A stretch of DNA of 64,000 bases from Plantago major (Eukaryota; Streptophyta; Magnoliopsida; Lamiales; Plantaginaceae), in contig JAIFAC010000204.1 of NCBI GenBank assembly GCA_026545765.1, positions 62,001-126,000 on the forward strand, read 5' to 3'. The first letter of the stretch is position 1, and every line of letters begins with the position of its first letter. The notes under the pieces are model-generated. The model worked only from the letters and a program-made list of their open reading frames with translations. It was not told the DNA's origin and did not search any database. The translations under genes were made by a program, and so were the position numbers. Positions 1 to 11,146 of this stretch are shown here, one piece after another.

Positions 1-440
1 AGCACCTTCATGCACAGCTAAACTTTGAAGTAGAAAAAGGAATGAAGCGGAAAGATGGATCTTTCTTTTGCATCCTTACCCAAACGATGATGTGCACAAG
101 GTAAGAAAAGCGGATGGTAGCTCAATGACGAGAACAAACTAGGTGTTCAACCTATGAGTCATTCTATATGACATTGGATGAATACCTAGATGATATACAC
201 TATCTGGAAGAAATATCTGAAGCATTTCAACATATCTCGGTGCATGTAGACCACTCCACGGGCACAGGAAAGTACTTACAGGTCAAACACTTTCTGCGGA
301 AGAATCACAAGCTTAGCGAGAGTTACCATGAAATATGTGACTTATCCGGAAAGGAGCTCTCTGTCGGAAAGGATTCTTATGACTATGTCCAAGAATGCAA
401 AAAGTGGATGATCATGTCGGTGATCCGAGAAAGTCTTTGA
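1..440 (+). pseudogene. C-terminal remnant of the Sirevirus extra (env-like position) gene, element A
   Basis: The open stretch 168-440 encodes a peptide starting MTLDEYLDDIHYLEEI and containing YHEICDLSGK and YDYVQECKK. The same words occur near the end of the extra gene in element C (about 39230-39480), and more diverged in B (about 24800-25000). Upstream, 1-167 is colinear with C 39065-39230 but shifted in frame by several small indels that turn CCAG or CTG into CG. The function of the protein is unknown. Confidence is high for homology to C and low for any product being made. Confidence 0.8.
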
Positions 441-833
441 AGAACTTGAGGTATCTGAACCCAAGTTGCATTTCTGAAGACTTGATGACCAGTAACATTA
501 GAATACTCTCTTGGAGCTTGGATTCTCCTTTGTTCTAAATTACCTAGTATGTTTTGTTACTTTTTCTAATCTTGCTGATTGTTTATGAATTTCTCTATCC
601 GTAAAAGTTGCATCTTATTCTGTAAACTGTACCTATCTGAAGATCATACTCTCAGATACATTCTAATAGATGACAACTTATCAGCAAAGATCACTTCTTG
701 TGATTTGGTTGATGTTTACTTCTGCATAATTGACTAAAATTGAATATCATTTGAAATGATTAAGTGGTGGATTGTTTTCTCTTCGGGATTACAAATTTGT
801 AATAGGACTTAAAAGATAGTCATGGATGACTGA

Positions 834-850
834 TCAAAAAGGGGTAAATT
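834..850 (+). promoter_or_regulatory. Polypurine tract of element A
   Basis: A purine run (AAAAAGGGG followed by TAAATT) lies directly before the 3' LTR start TGTTAG at 851. Equivalent tracts precede the 3' LTRs of B and C. By family knowledge it primes plus-strand DNA synthesis. Confidence 0.75.
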
Positions 851-2351
851 TGTTAGCAATATATGTTAGTATTTTGATCACTCATCACATGTTCTTATCT
901 TAGCCAGAAAGGTGATTAAGTACCCTTGGTTCACTTGAACATTGTAAAATAGGAAATCACTGAGTATGATTAGTCTAGTAAATCTTGTATTAGGATTATA
1001 GGTCTATGAGTGTAATTTTTATTTCCAGAAGACCATGAAGATCAATCCTAGCAATGGAGCTTTTCTGAAGATTAGAAGACTGAATATTGCACAAGATTTA
1101 TGAAGATATCAAGGTTTAGTCTAACTCAGAATGACTATGTCCTTAATCCTTTCTTAAGTGTATTTACTTACTTTTGAAATATGATTCTGGACCTATGACA
1201 TCATGTGTATGGAGCATCTGAAGCCATCGAGAAGGCTCATGTATCCGTTGAAGACTACAGACGAGAAATAGTACAAGTGCATTAATTGCATCGGCGGAAA
1301 AATCGCGAATCACATCCTCTACGAGACATGAGACAAGGACTTACAGTACTCATTTCAAGATAAGTATGGTGAATTTGAATTGTGTCTAACGGATATCATT
1401 CCAACAACTCTCAAATTCATCTATATATATCACACACTTAGATGCTGAGAAATATACCTTAGAACGCTCTATCTTGCAAACTTACCATCAAGCAAAATAT
1501 TCTCTCAAGCACTCTACTACCCTTTCTGAAAGCTTTATGTTGCTTGAAGAATGACTAGTAGTTCTAAGTTGTTCTGAACCTTAACAAGAGATTTTTATTC
1601 GTGAAAGAGTTGAACTATCAGATACCCTTTCTGAAGCTCATTCTCCAGAACGAACATCAATTACTTGGGTCAGTAAAGAGCAGACTGCCATCCACCGAAC
1701 AAGTGTATTAAGTAGTCTTGTTCTAATTGGGATCTCTGAAAACATAACTGAAAAATTATACGAGAAGCCTCTCTGACAAACCTTATAATCAACACCATCA
1801 AGGTTATCTGAGTAGAGGAAGTACTTGATTTGGGAAATCAAGGAATAACTTCAAGGTTATCTGAGTAGAGGAAGTAGTTGATTTGGGAAATCAAGGAATA
1901 ACTTCAAGGTTATCTGAGTAGAGGAAGTACTTGATTTGGGAAATCAATGAATAACTCCAAGGTTATCTGAGTAGAGGAAGTACTTAGCTCTAGGAGCTGG
2001 GGAATAACTCAGGGGGGACATTTGGTTGGGAACCATTTATTCAGGAATCTTAGAATAGGATTATTGTAAGGTGAACTCAATTATCTGTTCTAGTGAATTC
2101 TAGGTCTCAGAAAGACCGAAGTGGATTAGTTGGAGGATTACGCCACCTCCAGATACCACTATACTTGCTGTGTCATTTACCTTTCTGTATTTACATTTCA
2201 GCAAAGCACACACACTTATTGTTTCTGCACTTACCTATTTTGAAGTCTTCCGCACTCTGAATTTAAGAAACTTTGTTTATCGACAAAATTTTTAAAAGAA
2301 TATTCACACCCCCCCCTCTAGTCTTTTACTTTGCCGTTATCTGGACCAACA
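851..2351 (+). repeat. 3' LTR of element A (about 1.5 kb)
   Basis: It starts TGTTAGCAAT and ends CTGGACCAACA, like both LTRs of element C, to which it is clearly the same family. It holds a TATATATAT box near 1423 and a poly-C run before TCTAGTCTTTTACTTTGCCG close to its end. It is longer than the C LTRs mainly because of a 53-bp tandem repeat at 1800-2011. Many differences from C are CAG/CTG sites reading as CG. Confidence 0.9.
1800..2011 (+). repeat. 53-bp tandem repeat, four copies, inside LTR of A
   Basis: Copies begin at 1800, 1853, 1906 and 1959, each starting AAGGTTATCTGAGTAGAGGA. The first three are nearly identical and the fourth drifts into the normal LTR sequence. The C LTRs carry only about one copy plus a shortened partner, so the array expanded within this LTR or its subfamily. 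Confidence 0.95.
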
Positions 2352-4978
2352 TAGTCTTTCTGAAGATCCGATCCTGCGTTGTAACAAGCTCGAATCACAA
2401 CCAAATACTATGCAATTAATTTCCATTGGGATCATCGCAAAGCGTAGATCGCTGCTGTGTAAGTGTTGATTGTTGAAACTCTCTGTCTTCCTTCCTCCGC
2501 CGCGTACGTAAATTGACTTGGTAAACTGTCGACCCCTCTTTCATCCTTCTTCACCTACCGAAATGTTCCCACTATTTACGTAATGGATTCTTCATCTTAT
2601 AATGAACAAGTAGGAACTTGATTCAAGGAAAACCGACAAGAAACGAAGTTGTACGAATCTATCGAAGTCTGCCTCGATCAATCCGTGCTCAGTTTACTAG
2701 GTAAGTTCGACGGTCTATATCTCCTTCGTTGTTTGCTGAACTTTCTTGTAATTGATATCGGCACGATCCCCTTTCTGTGTAGATGATTCTCGGCTGTTTA
2801 GTTTCTAAAATCGGTCACGTTCTGATGTCTGAAATCGAACTTGAAGAAGGGCTGTGCGAGCCAAAATCTGCACGTAGGGGTAAGCTCATCGTGCCGTATC
2901 AATCTTCGTTATTCACTGGAATTTCTTGTATTTTATATCGTTATGATCTTATTTTTTGTGTAGTTGACTTTAGCCTTTTGAACTTCTTAAATCCATCGAG
3001 TATCGATTCCTAAAATTCAGCCCGAACAGTGACTGTTCGAACAGAAAAATCTGCACGCACGCATAAGTTTCCTTGATCATATCTCCTTCGTTATAAGCTC
3101 GAATATCTCGTATTTTATATCAAGCATTCGTCTTTCTCCGTAGATGAATTTAGTCTACTGAAATGTCGAATTCCAATGTGTCTTGGTCCTTGAATATCAC
3201 CCTCAACAGGTGTTGGTCATTCCAGAAACTGTACGCGTGGGGTGAGTTCGTCTCCTTGTATCTCTATCATTACTTGTCCCTTTTAGTTGCGAGTTATACC
3301 TGTCCGTTTCCCTTTCTATGTACTTGAATTTAAGTTCTAGTTTCACTTGATTCGAATACCTATTGAACCATTTCTTATGCCCCGAAGTTTGCTGAGCTAT
3401 CACCTGTTTTTCTTATCTTTTTGTTGATAATGAACTTGTGTATATTGCCACTTGTTCCCTTGGCCTTACCCTTAGTGTTAAGTTGAACTTTTGCATTTTG
3501 GTTTCTTCCAATTCAGCTCCAAAAAGATTTACAAATTATATCTTAACCTTGGTTATTCAAATTTTGCATAATAACCCATGATCTCTTGATAAGCCTTCAC
3601 TCCAGTCCTCTTTAACCTTAAGCCTTATATTCACGTTAGTCCCACTTCTTTTCCACATCGAGTCTCAATTATCATTCTAACATTAGGAAGACAATAGTGT
3701 GATTGAAACTCAAGTATAAGTTAGAACTAATTAGTACTTTATCGACAGGGTTGTGATCATTAGCTAGTCAAGCTTATCAAGTCCTTGCTTATGATTGAAG
3801 AATCTAAGGTGAGTGTTCTTTAAAATCCCTCTTCGAAAACGTGGAAGGTTTAATTGATTTCATCTGTTTTGTTATTGTATATAAGTATCAAAATGCTTGT
3901 GAAAACCATCATCTCAAATTTGCATAAACTTTGTTTGTCATGCTTCCGCTATGTATGTCGTATATGAGACACACTCTTTCAATAAACTCATGAAAGTATT
4001 TGTGACATTGTTTTGGATATGTTTTGAATTTTGTATTTATGCTGAGATCCATTATTGGTTTGGCTATGGATTGATTTTGTATTTCGTGCTGATTGTTTGT
4101 GATCCGATTGTTTGATTTGTTCGGTTGAGGTATCTTGTGAGTAGGCTTGGGTAGTTCTGTCTATTGAGCTATTCATTGAGTGCCTTGGCCTATTCCCCCA
4201 TACGCGAGGCAGAAGTCGCTGAGGTCTTGGAAGGTCGTGAGATTTCACCCCGAGCGTGTCTGGGTATTGTTTGTTGAGTCGCTCTGAAGGAGTCCTGAAG
4301 GCAATTGGGAGGAATAAGGGGCGGCAGTAAATTTGATTGTTCTGATTCGTCTTCTTTATTGTACTTGATATCGATATATTCTTGGTTTGATTGTTTTCTC
4401 TATTAGCTAGTTTGTTACTCACTGACACTTGTACGAACCTCACTGAGTTTTATCTCACCACTTTTTCTATCTTCCCTTCCTTGTAGGTGATTCATTGATT
4501 GGTGCTCCAGAGTCGTAGAAGTTCAGCAATCTCAGAGAGTGGGGGAAATGTTATTTGGGGTTTTAATTTTTTAATGTTTCATCTTTAAAGACCTTGTTAG
4601 CATTGGTTGATGAAATTTTAAAATAGTAGCTCGTTTGGAGCATTTGTAATTCTATTTTTACCGTAGTCAAAGGAAATAATTTTCATTAAAAAAATGGTCG
4701 ATTTCGTACTGTTACAAAAGTAGTTCCCCATCCTCAACTCATGTACCACTTCGGATGATGATAAGGGAATGGCTTTCGGCCCCTTATTGGCTTAGCCCAT
4801 ATTTGTAAGGAAATGTCCCGGGGGCATGGTAGTTGTCAACCTCATGGATCATGCGACAGTGTGATATTTTTCCAGTTTGAATAACATAAGTTCTTTTAAA
4901 AAATAAAAATTCAAAGATGCTACCCTAAAGAAAATGGTTGCTTCTTCTTGTTAATGTAGTGTTAAAATAGGAGTCGAC
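2352..4978. other. Non-coding, probably old Gypsy-type LTR sequence
   Basis: No credible gene is visible; open frames here are short and have no recognisable domain. The stretch lies between the end of element A and the start of element D. The part around 4200-4716 (AGGTGATTCATTG, CTGTTACA near 4711) has the feel of chromovirus LTR sequence, but no second LTR, primer site or target duplication was found. That assignment is an impression only. The first kilobase holds a decayed tandem repeat, listed separately. Confidence 0.4.
2700..3350 (+). repeat. Decayed ~175-bp tandem repeat, about four copies
   Basis: Units recur near 2705, 2884, 3061 and 3240. Each runs through TATCTCCTTCG-like, CTTGTATTTTATAT-like and TCTGTGTAGATGA-like words, and several contain ATCTGCACG followed by a GGTAAG/GGTGAG-like word. 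Copies are perhaps 60-75% alike by eye. There is no coding potential. A repeat like this inside an LTR or leader is common in plant Gypsy elements. Confidence 0.65.
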
Positions 4979-5240
4979 TGTTGTGAAAAGACATGGACAA
5001 TGGTGAATGTCCAATAGATCAAATCACTTGTCAAGATAGAAGAAAATTTTCTTCCTCTTTACAGTATATGTATAGTAAGTATATTAAATGTACTTTGAAA
5101 ATGAGATGGAAGGAGTAGATGATTGTCTTGAGAATTTGCCTATAAAAAGCCTTCAGTATGATGAATGAAATACACTACAATACACTTCTCATAACCATCT
5201 TTCTGTATATTATTACCTTCTTCTGTTGTTTTATATTACG
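4979..5240 (+). repeat. 5' LTR of element D (about 262 bp)
   Basis: It starts TGTTGTGAAAAGACATGGAC and matches the 3' LTR (10939-11146 plus 42166-42224) until the two diverge after TATATTA. A TATA box (TATAAAAAG) is at 5141-5149. The sequence right after the LTR, TTATCAGCACGAGC at about 5241-5254, is in the position of a tRNA primer site of the kind seen in small plant Copia elements. Confidence 0.9.
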
Positions 5241-6065
5241 TTATCAGCACGAGCTGCTCTAAATCAGTTCTTAACAGAAGAAAATTCTAAGAGAAGGTAC
5301 ATTTATTTTTCAGTCAGTATATACTAAATAAAATACTTAAGCTATTTTATTATATGTTATGCTGCGAAATTTAATAGTTAATAACATGTTAACTTTCTAA
5401 AGAAAATGTTTTGCTTTTGTTACAAATTATTAATTTCAGTATTTCTACTTTCGTCAATTACTTTGTAATTACTCATTTTTACGCAAACTCTCGACAAAGT
5501 TTTGATTAAAAGGGTAAACGCGAAAGTTAAACATTTGATATATTTGATACGACGATGAAATTGAAAGTTTTATTCATAACTAAAATACAATTACACTTGA
5601 AATTAATATGAATGATGAGAGCACACATACAACATGATCATATAAAATACAATGTTACATAAAAGAGTTGGTATCTGGGCCAATCAGGCATCTCCACGCC
5701 GAACGGTAAAACAACAACAAAAGCAACACAATCGAAAACGAAGTAGAAAAAATATTAGACATATTGGGAAAGTATTAAGATGAGAAAAGAATGGTGTAAG
5801 TTTTATGAAAAAAATGTTGGAGTATTTATAGAGTAAATTTTGGAGATGTGACCGTTTTATTACCATTGGAATAGTGCCGAAGGACATAATGGTAATTTCA
5901 TGACTTAATAAAATATGTGTTAAATTTATGACTCAATAAAAATGGTTCCCGACAGGTATCGAACCCGCATAATCTAATGGTCATTATACATCTGAGCCAC
6001 TGGGCGAAGTTCGATTTTTATTTCATCTTATGTTTTTATATGTTCTAACATGTTTACATTTATAG
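5241..6065 (+). other. Untranslated leader of element D with foreign-looking AT-rich insert
   Basis: About 800 bp separate the LTR from gag, which is long for a small Copia element. Between roughly 5530 and 5940 the DNA looks different. On the minus strand it has a TATA-like TATAAATACTCC near 5822-5833, followed about 80 bases later by an ATG and a 34-codon hydrophobic frame. This may be a short DNA-transposon or gene fragment; no terminal repeats were identified. Confidence 0.4.
5945..6012 (-). repeat. tRNA-derived SINE-like head (A box and B box)
   Basis: On the minus strand a Pol III A box (TGGCTCAGATGT, complement of 5988-5999) is followed about 34 bases later by a B box (GGTTCGATACC, complement of 5955-5965). 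The T-arm can pair, and ATAAT/ATTAT could form an anticodon-like stem. The acceptor stem does not pair, so it is not a functional tRNA. The layout fits the tRNA-like head of a plant SINE inserted in the leader of element D. No clear tail was found. Confidence 0.5.
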
Positions 6066-7114
6066 ATGTCGAACATCGAGCGCACTTTGATGCCTTGGAT
6101 ATTTACGGAAAACTATTTAAAATGGTTGCTCGTATGAGCTCCACTTAAACAACCTGGGGCTTGGTGATGCAATTAAGAAAGATAATACAATATCCGAGCA
6201 GGATAAGGCTAAGGCCATGATATTTTTTAGGCATCATATTCATGATGGTTTGAAATCGGAATACCTTACGGTCAAAGATCCACTTGAGTTGTGGACAAAT
6301 TTGAAGGAAAGGTATGACCATCAGAAGGATGTGACACTTCCAGCAGGCAGGTTTGAATGGCTAAACTTGAGATTGCAAGATTTCAAAAGTGTAAATGAGT
6401 ACAACTCATCAATGTACAATATCACATCTAGCCTTTTATTATGTGGGGAGAAAGTGTCTGAATATGATATGCTATAAAAGACATATCAAACAATGCCCCA
6501 ACAAACATGATATTGATGTAGAGTTATAAGTAACCAAGGGTTTACGAAATACTCACAATTGCTCACCCACTTTTTGGTAGCTGAATAGAACAATGAGTTG
6601 CTCCTAAAAAGTCACCGAATCATGACAGGCTCATACGCCCGAAATAAATAATACCAACTCTAATCATACATGATATAAACCCGCTTCACAAAATAGTTAT
6701 GTACCAAATAATGGTCATAACGAAAGTGAAATAAGCGTGGTGGTCGTATAAGCTGGCGTGGAGCCGTGGTGGTGGTAATGGCCATGGAAATTTTGGCCAA
6801 ACACGTGGTGCGTGGAATGAAAGCGTTACCGTGGTAACAATCAAAACAACTATCGTGGTCAAAATAATTCTAAAATGATTATAAATATGAACCCGGTAAT
6901 AATGAGGCGACATTTGTTACCATTGTGGGGAATATTTGGGCATTTTGCGAAGGTGTGTCAGTTCACAAAAAGGGTTGATAGGTACAAAGCATCCTTCAAA
7001 GGAAAAGCCAATGTGGAGACAAATATTGTCAAAACTGATGATGAGTTCGATGACAGAACTGAGTTTCTGATTGCAGAGAAAGCACAAGAACTCGAACAAG
7101 CATTGAATGATTAG
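6066..7114 (+). pseudogene. Copia gag, element D (degenerate)
   Basis: Gag forms the particle shell. The frame opens with ATG at 6066 (MSNIERTLDALDIYGK by translation). The best-preserved part, 6217-6477, contains the words KDPLELWTNLKERYDHQK and LRLQDFKSVNEYN, typical of the UBN2-type gag of plant Copia elements. A Gly/Arg-rich stretch around 6740-6830 is followed by a damaged zinc knuckle (GHFAKVCQ near 6940-6965) and an acidic tail ending ELEQALND at a TAG. Stops at about 6475 and several indels break it, so no full gag can be made from this copy. Confidence 0.85.
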
Positions 7115-7331
7115 TATTTATATGGTGTGATGCATCTATTTCATTATGGTTGTGTGGTTGACTATAAAATACTTGTTTGATGTATTTTCTTTACTTTTGT
7201 GTGCTTATCAATGTAAGATGATATATATTGCTTTTATGTAAGCAATAAATCATATTTCTAAATAAATCAAGTTTTTATGTATAATCTTACTTATGTTTTT
7301 CTCTTGCGTATAGAAAAACAACATATTTGAA
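7115..7331 (+). other. AT-rich spacer between gag and pol of element D, possibly an intron
   Basis: There is no reading frame. The spacer follows the gag stop and precedes the pol ATG. It begins with GTATTTATATGG, is very T-rich, and ends near 7313 with a pyrimidine-rich run into GTATAG, which is intron-like. Splicing at exactly those borders would still leave a stop, so if it is an intron in related active elements, this copy has altered borders. Confidence 0.45.
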
Positions 7332-10300
7332 ATGACAATCACAAGCATTAAAGGAGAGACATGCCTGGCAGATAGTGCTACCACTCACACCATATTGAAT
7401 AATACAAAATATTTCTCCAACTTGGTGTTGGAAAAGGCAGATGTGCATACAATCTCCGGAAAATCAAAGATAATTAATGACTACGGGAAAGCCAATATTT
7501 TGTTGCCGAAAGGAACAAAGTTAAAAATTGAAATGGCATTACATTCTTCAAAGTCTCAAAGAAATTTACTGAGTGTTAAAGATATTCGATCAAACGGATA
7601 TCACATTGAGACAATGAATGAGAAGGGAAAAGAATACTTGTATGTTACAACTTCTCAATCGGGTAAGAAAAACATATTGGAAAAATTACTCGTATTACCT
7701 TCCATTTATATTATCTGATGATCTGAAGGCGGAAGTTCATGCCGTAGTAAACCGAGGGGTTACTACTGAATTCAATATTTGGCATGACCGATTGGGCCAT
7801 CCCGGTACAATAATGATGCGTAAAATTATTGATAATTTATGTGGACATCCTTTGAAAACAAGGAAAATACTACAAACCCATGAATTAGCATGCACGGCTT
7901 GTTCTCAAGGGAAATTGATTACAAGGCCATCACCAAGCAAAGTTAAATTTGAAAATCCCGTATCCTTGGAAAGAATTCAGGGGGATATATGCGGACCAAT
8001 ACATCCACCATGTGGACCGTTTAGGTACTTTATGGTCCTAATCGATGCATCGACTAAATGGTCGCATGTATGTTTATTGTCGACTCGCAATATGGCATTT
8101 GTAAAATTATTGGGACGAATAATAAAACTGTGAGCGCAATTTCCTGATTATACAATCAAGAACATTCGTCTTGATAATGCTGGTGAATTTACGTCGCAAG
8201 CTTTTAATGATTATTGCAAGTCAATTGAAATTAATGTTGAACATCCAGTTGTGCATGTTCACACGCAAAATGGCCTCGCTGAATCTTTGATAAAGCGTCT
8301 GCAATTGATTGCAAGACCATTGTTAATGAAATCAAAGTTACCAACATCGGCATGGAGGCATGCAATATTACATGCATCATCGCTTATACGCATTAGGCCA
8401 TCAAGTTATAATCAAACATCCCCATATCAAATATTTTCCATCTAAGAACATTTGGGTGTGCGGTATATGTGCCGATTCCACCGCCACAACGCACAAAAAT
8501 GGGACCCCAAAGGAGATTGGGAATATATGTTGGGTACGATTCTCCAAGTATCATAACATATTTGGAACCATTGACTGGAGATCAATTTACAGCCAGATTT
8601 GTCGACTGTCATTTTGATGAAAGAAATTTCCCAACATTAGGGTGAGAAAGAAAAAAACTGGAAAAGAGTATCTCATGGAAAGATACATCATTGAGAAGTT
8701 TGGATTCTCGAACAAAACAATGTGAACAACAAGTTCAAAACATAATTCATTTGCAAAGTATTGCAAATCAACTGCCAGATGCATTTACTAACCTTAAAAG
8801 GGTAACAAAATCACATATTCCAGCTGTAAATGCTCCAGTAAGAATTGATATCCCTAGAGGACAATCTTCTACTGAGAATGAGGCTAACGCACGCCAGAAG
8901 CGTGGTAGACCACTTGGTTCCAAAGATAAAAATCCTCGGAAAAGAAAAGGTGCAATCACAGAAAGTTGCCTAAAAGAGGACACAAAAGCTCAAGAAGAGT
9001 ACTCTGACAGAATAATAAATAAGGTTCAAGTTCAAAAAGAACTTCAGGCGCCTGAGAACGAAGAAATATCGATTAATTATGTCTTGTCTGGAAAAAGATG
9101 GAACCGAAATGAAATCAACATCTATGATATATTTGCTTATAACATAGCTCTTGATATCATGGGAGAAAATAATAATCATGAAGATTCAGAGCCTACCTCG
9201 ATTGATTAGTGTAAGCAAAGAAAGGATTGGTCTAAGTGGAAAGAGGCAATAAACGCAGAGTTGGAATCTCTCGCGAAGCGAAAGGTATTTGGACATGTGA
9301 TCCGAGCACCGGAGGATGTAAAACCGATGGGAAATAAATGGGTATTTGTGCAAAGAGGAATTATAAAAATGAGATTGTGAGATATAAAAGCAAGACTAAG
9401 TAGCACAAGGTTTTACCAAAGACACAGTATTGACTATCTGAAACATATTCCCGGGTAGATGCAATCACTTTTAAGCTATTTGATAAAGCTTGTTGTACGA
9501 AAAGTTGGATATCGTCTAATGGATGTGATCCTTGCTTATTTATATGGCTCATTGGAAAGAAATTTACATGAAAATTCGGATGGATCTGAGATACGAAACA
9601 CATAAAGGATCTCGAGAAATGTACTCAATAAAAGCGAACAAGTCTTTATCTGATTGAAACAATCTGGTCGAATGTGGTACAATTGTTTGAGTACATTCTT
9701 GATCCTGAGAGGTTACAAAATGATCCCATATGTCCATGTGTGTTTATCAAAGATCTGGATCCGAGTTAAGTCATGATCATTTGTATATGTAGACGACTTG
9801 AACATTATTGGAACTCCAGGAGAGTTATCAAAAGTCGTGTGCCTATTGAAAAATGAATTTGAAATGAAAGACCTTGGGAAAACCAAATTTGTTTTAGGTC
9901 TTCAGATTGAGCATTTAAAGGGCGGTGTTTTTCTGCATCAATCCACATACACAACAAAAGTGTTGGAAAGATTCAATATGAAATGCACATCCGTTGAGTA
10001 TGCGACAATGGTTGTCACGATCCTTTGAATGTCGAGAATGATCCATTCCGACCTTGTGACGATGATGAAGAACTATTAGGCCCCCAAACGCCATATTTAA
10101 GTGCAATTGGTGCACTAATGTATCTAGCTACATATACAAGACCAGATATAGCATTTGATGTAAATTTATTAGCAAGATACAGTTCTTCTCCAACTCAAAG
10201 GCATTGGAACGGGATAAAACACCTCTTACGGTACCTTCAAGGAACAAAAAAAATGGGGTTGTATTATCTCGACTCCTCTACCACGAGATTAAATGGTTAT

Positions 10301-10788
10301 GCGGATGCATGATATTTATCGACACACATAATGGTGGATCTCAAACAGGTTATGTGTTCACCTGTGGAGGTACGACTATCTCTTGGTGGTCTGTAAAGCA
10401 AACGATGGTTGCTACTTCTTCTAATCATGCAGAACTCCTAGCAATCCATGAAGTAAGCCGCGAATGCATTTGGTTGAGATCCATCACTCGTCACATTCGA
10501 CACATATGTGGACTCCCTACAATGGAAAACTCCCCAACTATAATCCACGAAGATAATGTAGCATGCGTTGCTCAATTAAAGGAAGGTTTCATCAAAGGTG
10601 ACAGAACAAAACATATCCTACCCAAATTCTTCTTCACTCATGAACTTCAACAGAGTAATCAGACTCATGTGCAACAAATCCGATCAAGTGAGAATTTGGC
10701 AGACTTGTTCGCCAAATCGCTTCCTACTTCAACATTTGAGAAACTAAGGCACGCAATTGGCATGCGACATCTGAGGGAGGTGAAGTAA
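7332..10788 (+). pseudogene. Copia pol (PR-INT-RT-RNase H), element D (degenerate)
   Basis: Pol cleaves, integrates and copies the element. Protease: LADSATTHTIL near 7365-7395, where DSA replaces the more usual DSG. Gag-pre-integrase and integrase zinc finger: WHDRLGHPG near 7780-7806 and CTACSQGK near 7893-7916. Integrase core: QGDICGP near 7980, then DNAGEFTSQAF near 8174, with a mutated third block (QNGLAESLIKR). Reverse transcriptase: MGNKWVF near 9328-9350 and the catalytic YVDD at 9786-9797. RNase H: RPDIAFDVNLLARYSS near 10142-10190 through SENLADLFAKSLP to the stop at 10786-10788. At least six frameshifts break it, and the RT N-terminal half (9200-9780) is the worst part. Confidence 0.92.
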
Positions 10789-10938
10789 TGTAACCATGAG
10801 GGGGAGTGGAATACGCGTTGTACTCTTTTCCTTCGCTAAGGTTTTTTCCACTGGTTTTTCTTTAGCAAGGTTTTTAATGAGGCAGCACTTCTATGCGTAT
10901 TTCCAAATGATTTGTCATGATGGACATTCAAGGGGGAG
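10789..10938 (+). promoter_or_regulatory. 3' untranslated region and polypurine tract of element D
   Basis: After the pol stop a T-rich stretch (ACTCTTTTCCTTCGC, AAGGTTTTTTCCACTGG, AAGGTTTTTAATGAGGCAGC) resembles the conserved untranslated block of many small plant Copia elements. The polypurine tract TCAAGGGGGAG at 10928-10938 abuts the 3' LTR. Confidence 0.75.
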
Positions 10939-11146
10939 TGTTGTGAAAGGACATAGACAATGGTGAATGTCCAATAGATCAAATCACTTGTCAAGATAGA
11001 AGAAATTTTTCTTCCTCTTTACAGTATATGTATAGTAAGTATATTAAACGTACTTTGAAAATGAGAAGGAAGGAGTAGATGATTGTCGGGAGAATTTTCC
11101 TATAAAAGGCCTTCAGTATGATGAATGAAATACACTACAACACACT
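10939..11146 (+). repeat. 3' LTR of element D, left portion (split by element B)
   Basis: It starts TGTTGTGAAAGGACATAGAC directly after the polypurine tract and matches the 5' LTR for 208 bp, including TATAAAAGGCC near 11102. It breaks at ACACT (11142-11146), where element B begins. The LTR resumes at 42166 with the duplicated ACACT. Confidence 0.93.

Larger units (their letters stand above)
1..2351 (+). mobile_element. Sirevirus-like Ty1/Copia element A, 3' part (cut by window edge)
   Basis: Only the last part of the element is in the window: the tail of the extra (post-pol) gene, an untranslated stretch, a polypurine tract and the 3' LTR. It matches element C (26157-41331) almost colinearly, from the extra-gene tail through to the LTR end in CCAACA. 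The orientation is + because the polypurine tract precedes the TGTTAG LTR start. The 5' part and the left target duplication lie outside the window, so intactness cannot be judged. Confidence 0.9.
4979..11146 (+). mobile_element. Ty1/Copia element D, main segment (continues at 42166-42224)
   Basis: The element has LTR, gag, pol, polypurine tract and the first 208 bp of its 3' LTR, in the usual Copia order PR-INT-RT-RH. The rest of the 3' LTR lies at 42166-42224, because element B (with C inside it) inserted into it. All coding parts carry stops and frameshifts. The protease reads DSAT rather than DSG, and gag resembles the UBN2-type gag of the small Copia families (Ale/Ivana-like). The exact lineage is not settled here. 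No target duplication was recognised. Confidence 0.9.

Noticed and set aside
3988..4443. 151-codon minus-strand frame
   Set aside because: Low-complexity Asn/Gln/Ser/Thr composition from AT-rich LTR-like DNA, no domain, no promoter or splice context.
5945..6012. Functional tRNA gene on the minus strand
   Set aside because: A and B boxes are present but the acceptor stem does not pair and no proper 7-base anticodon loop forms; reported as SINE-like instead.
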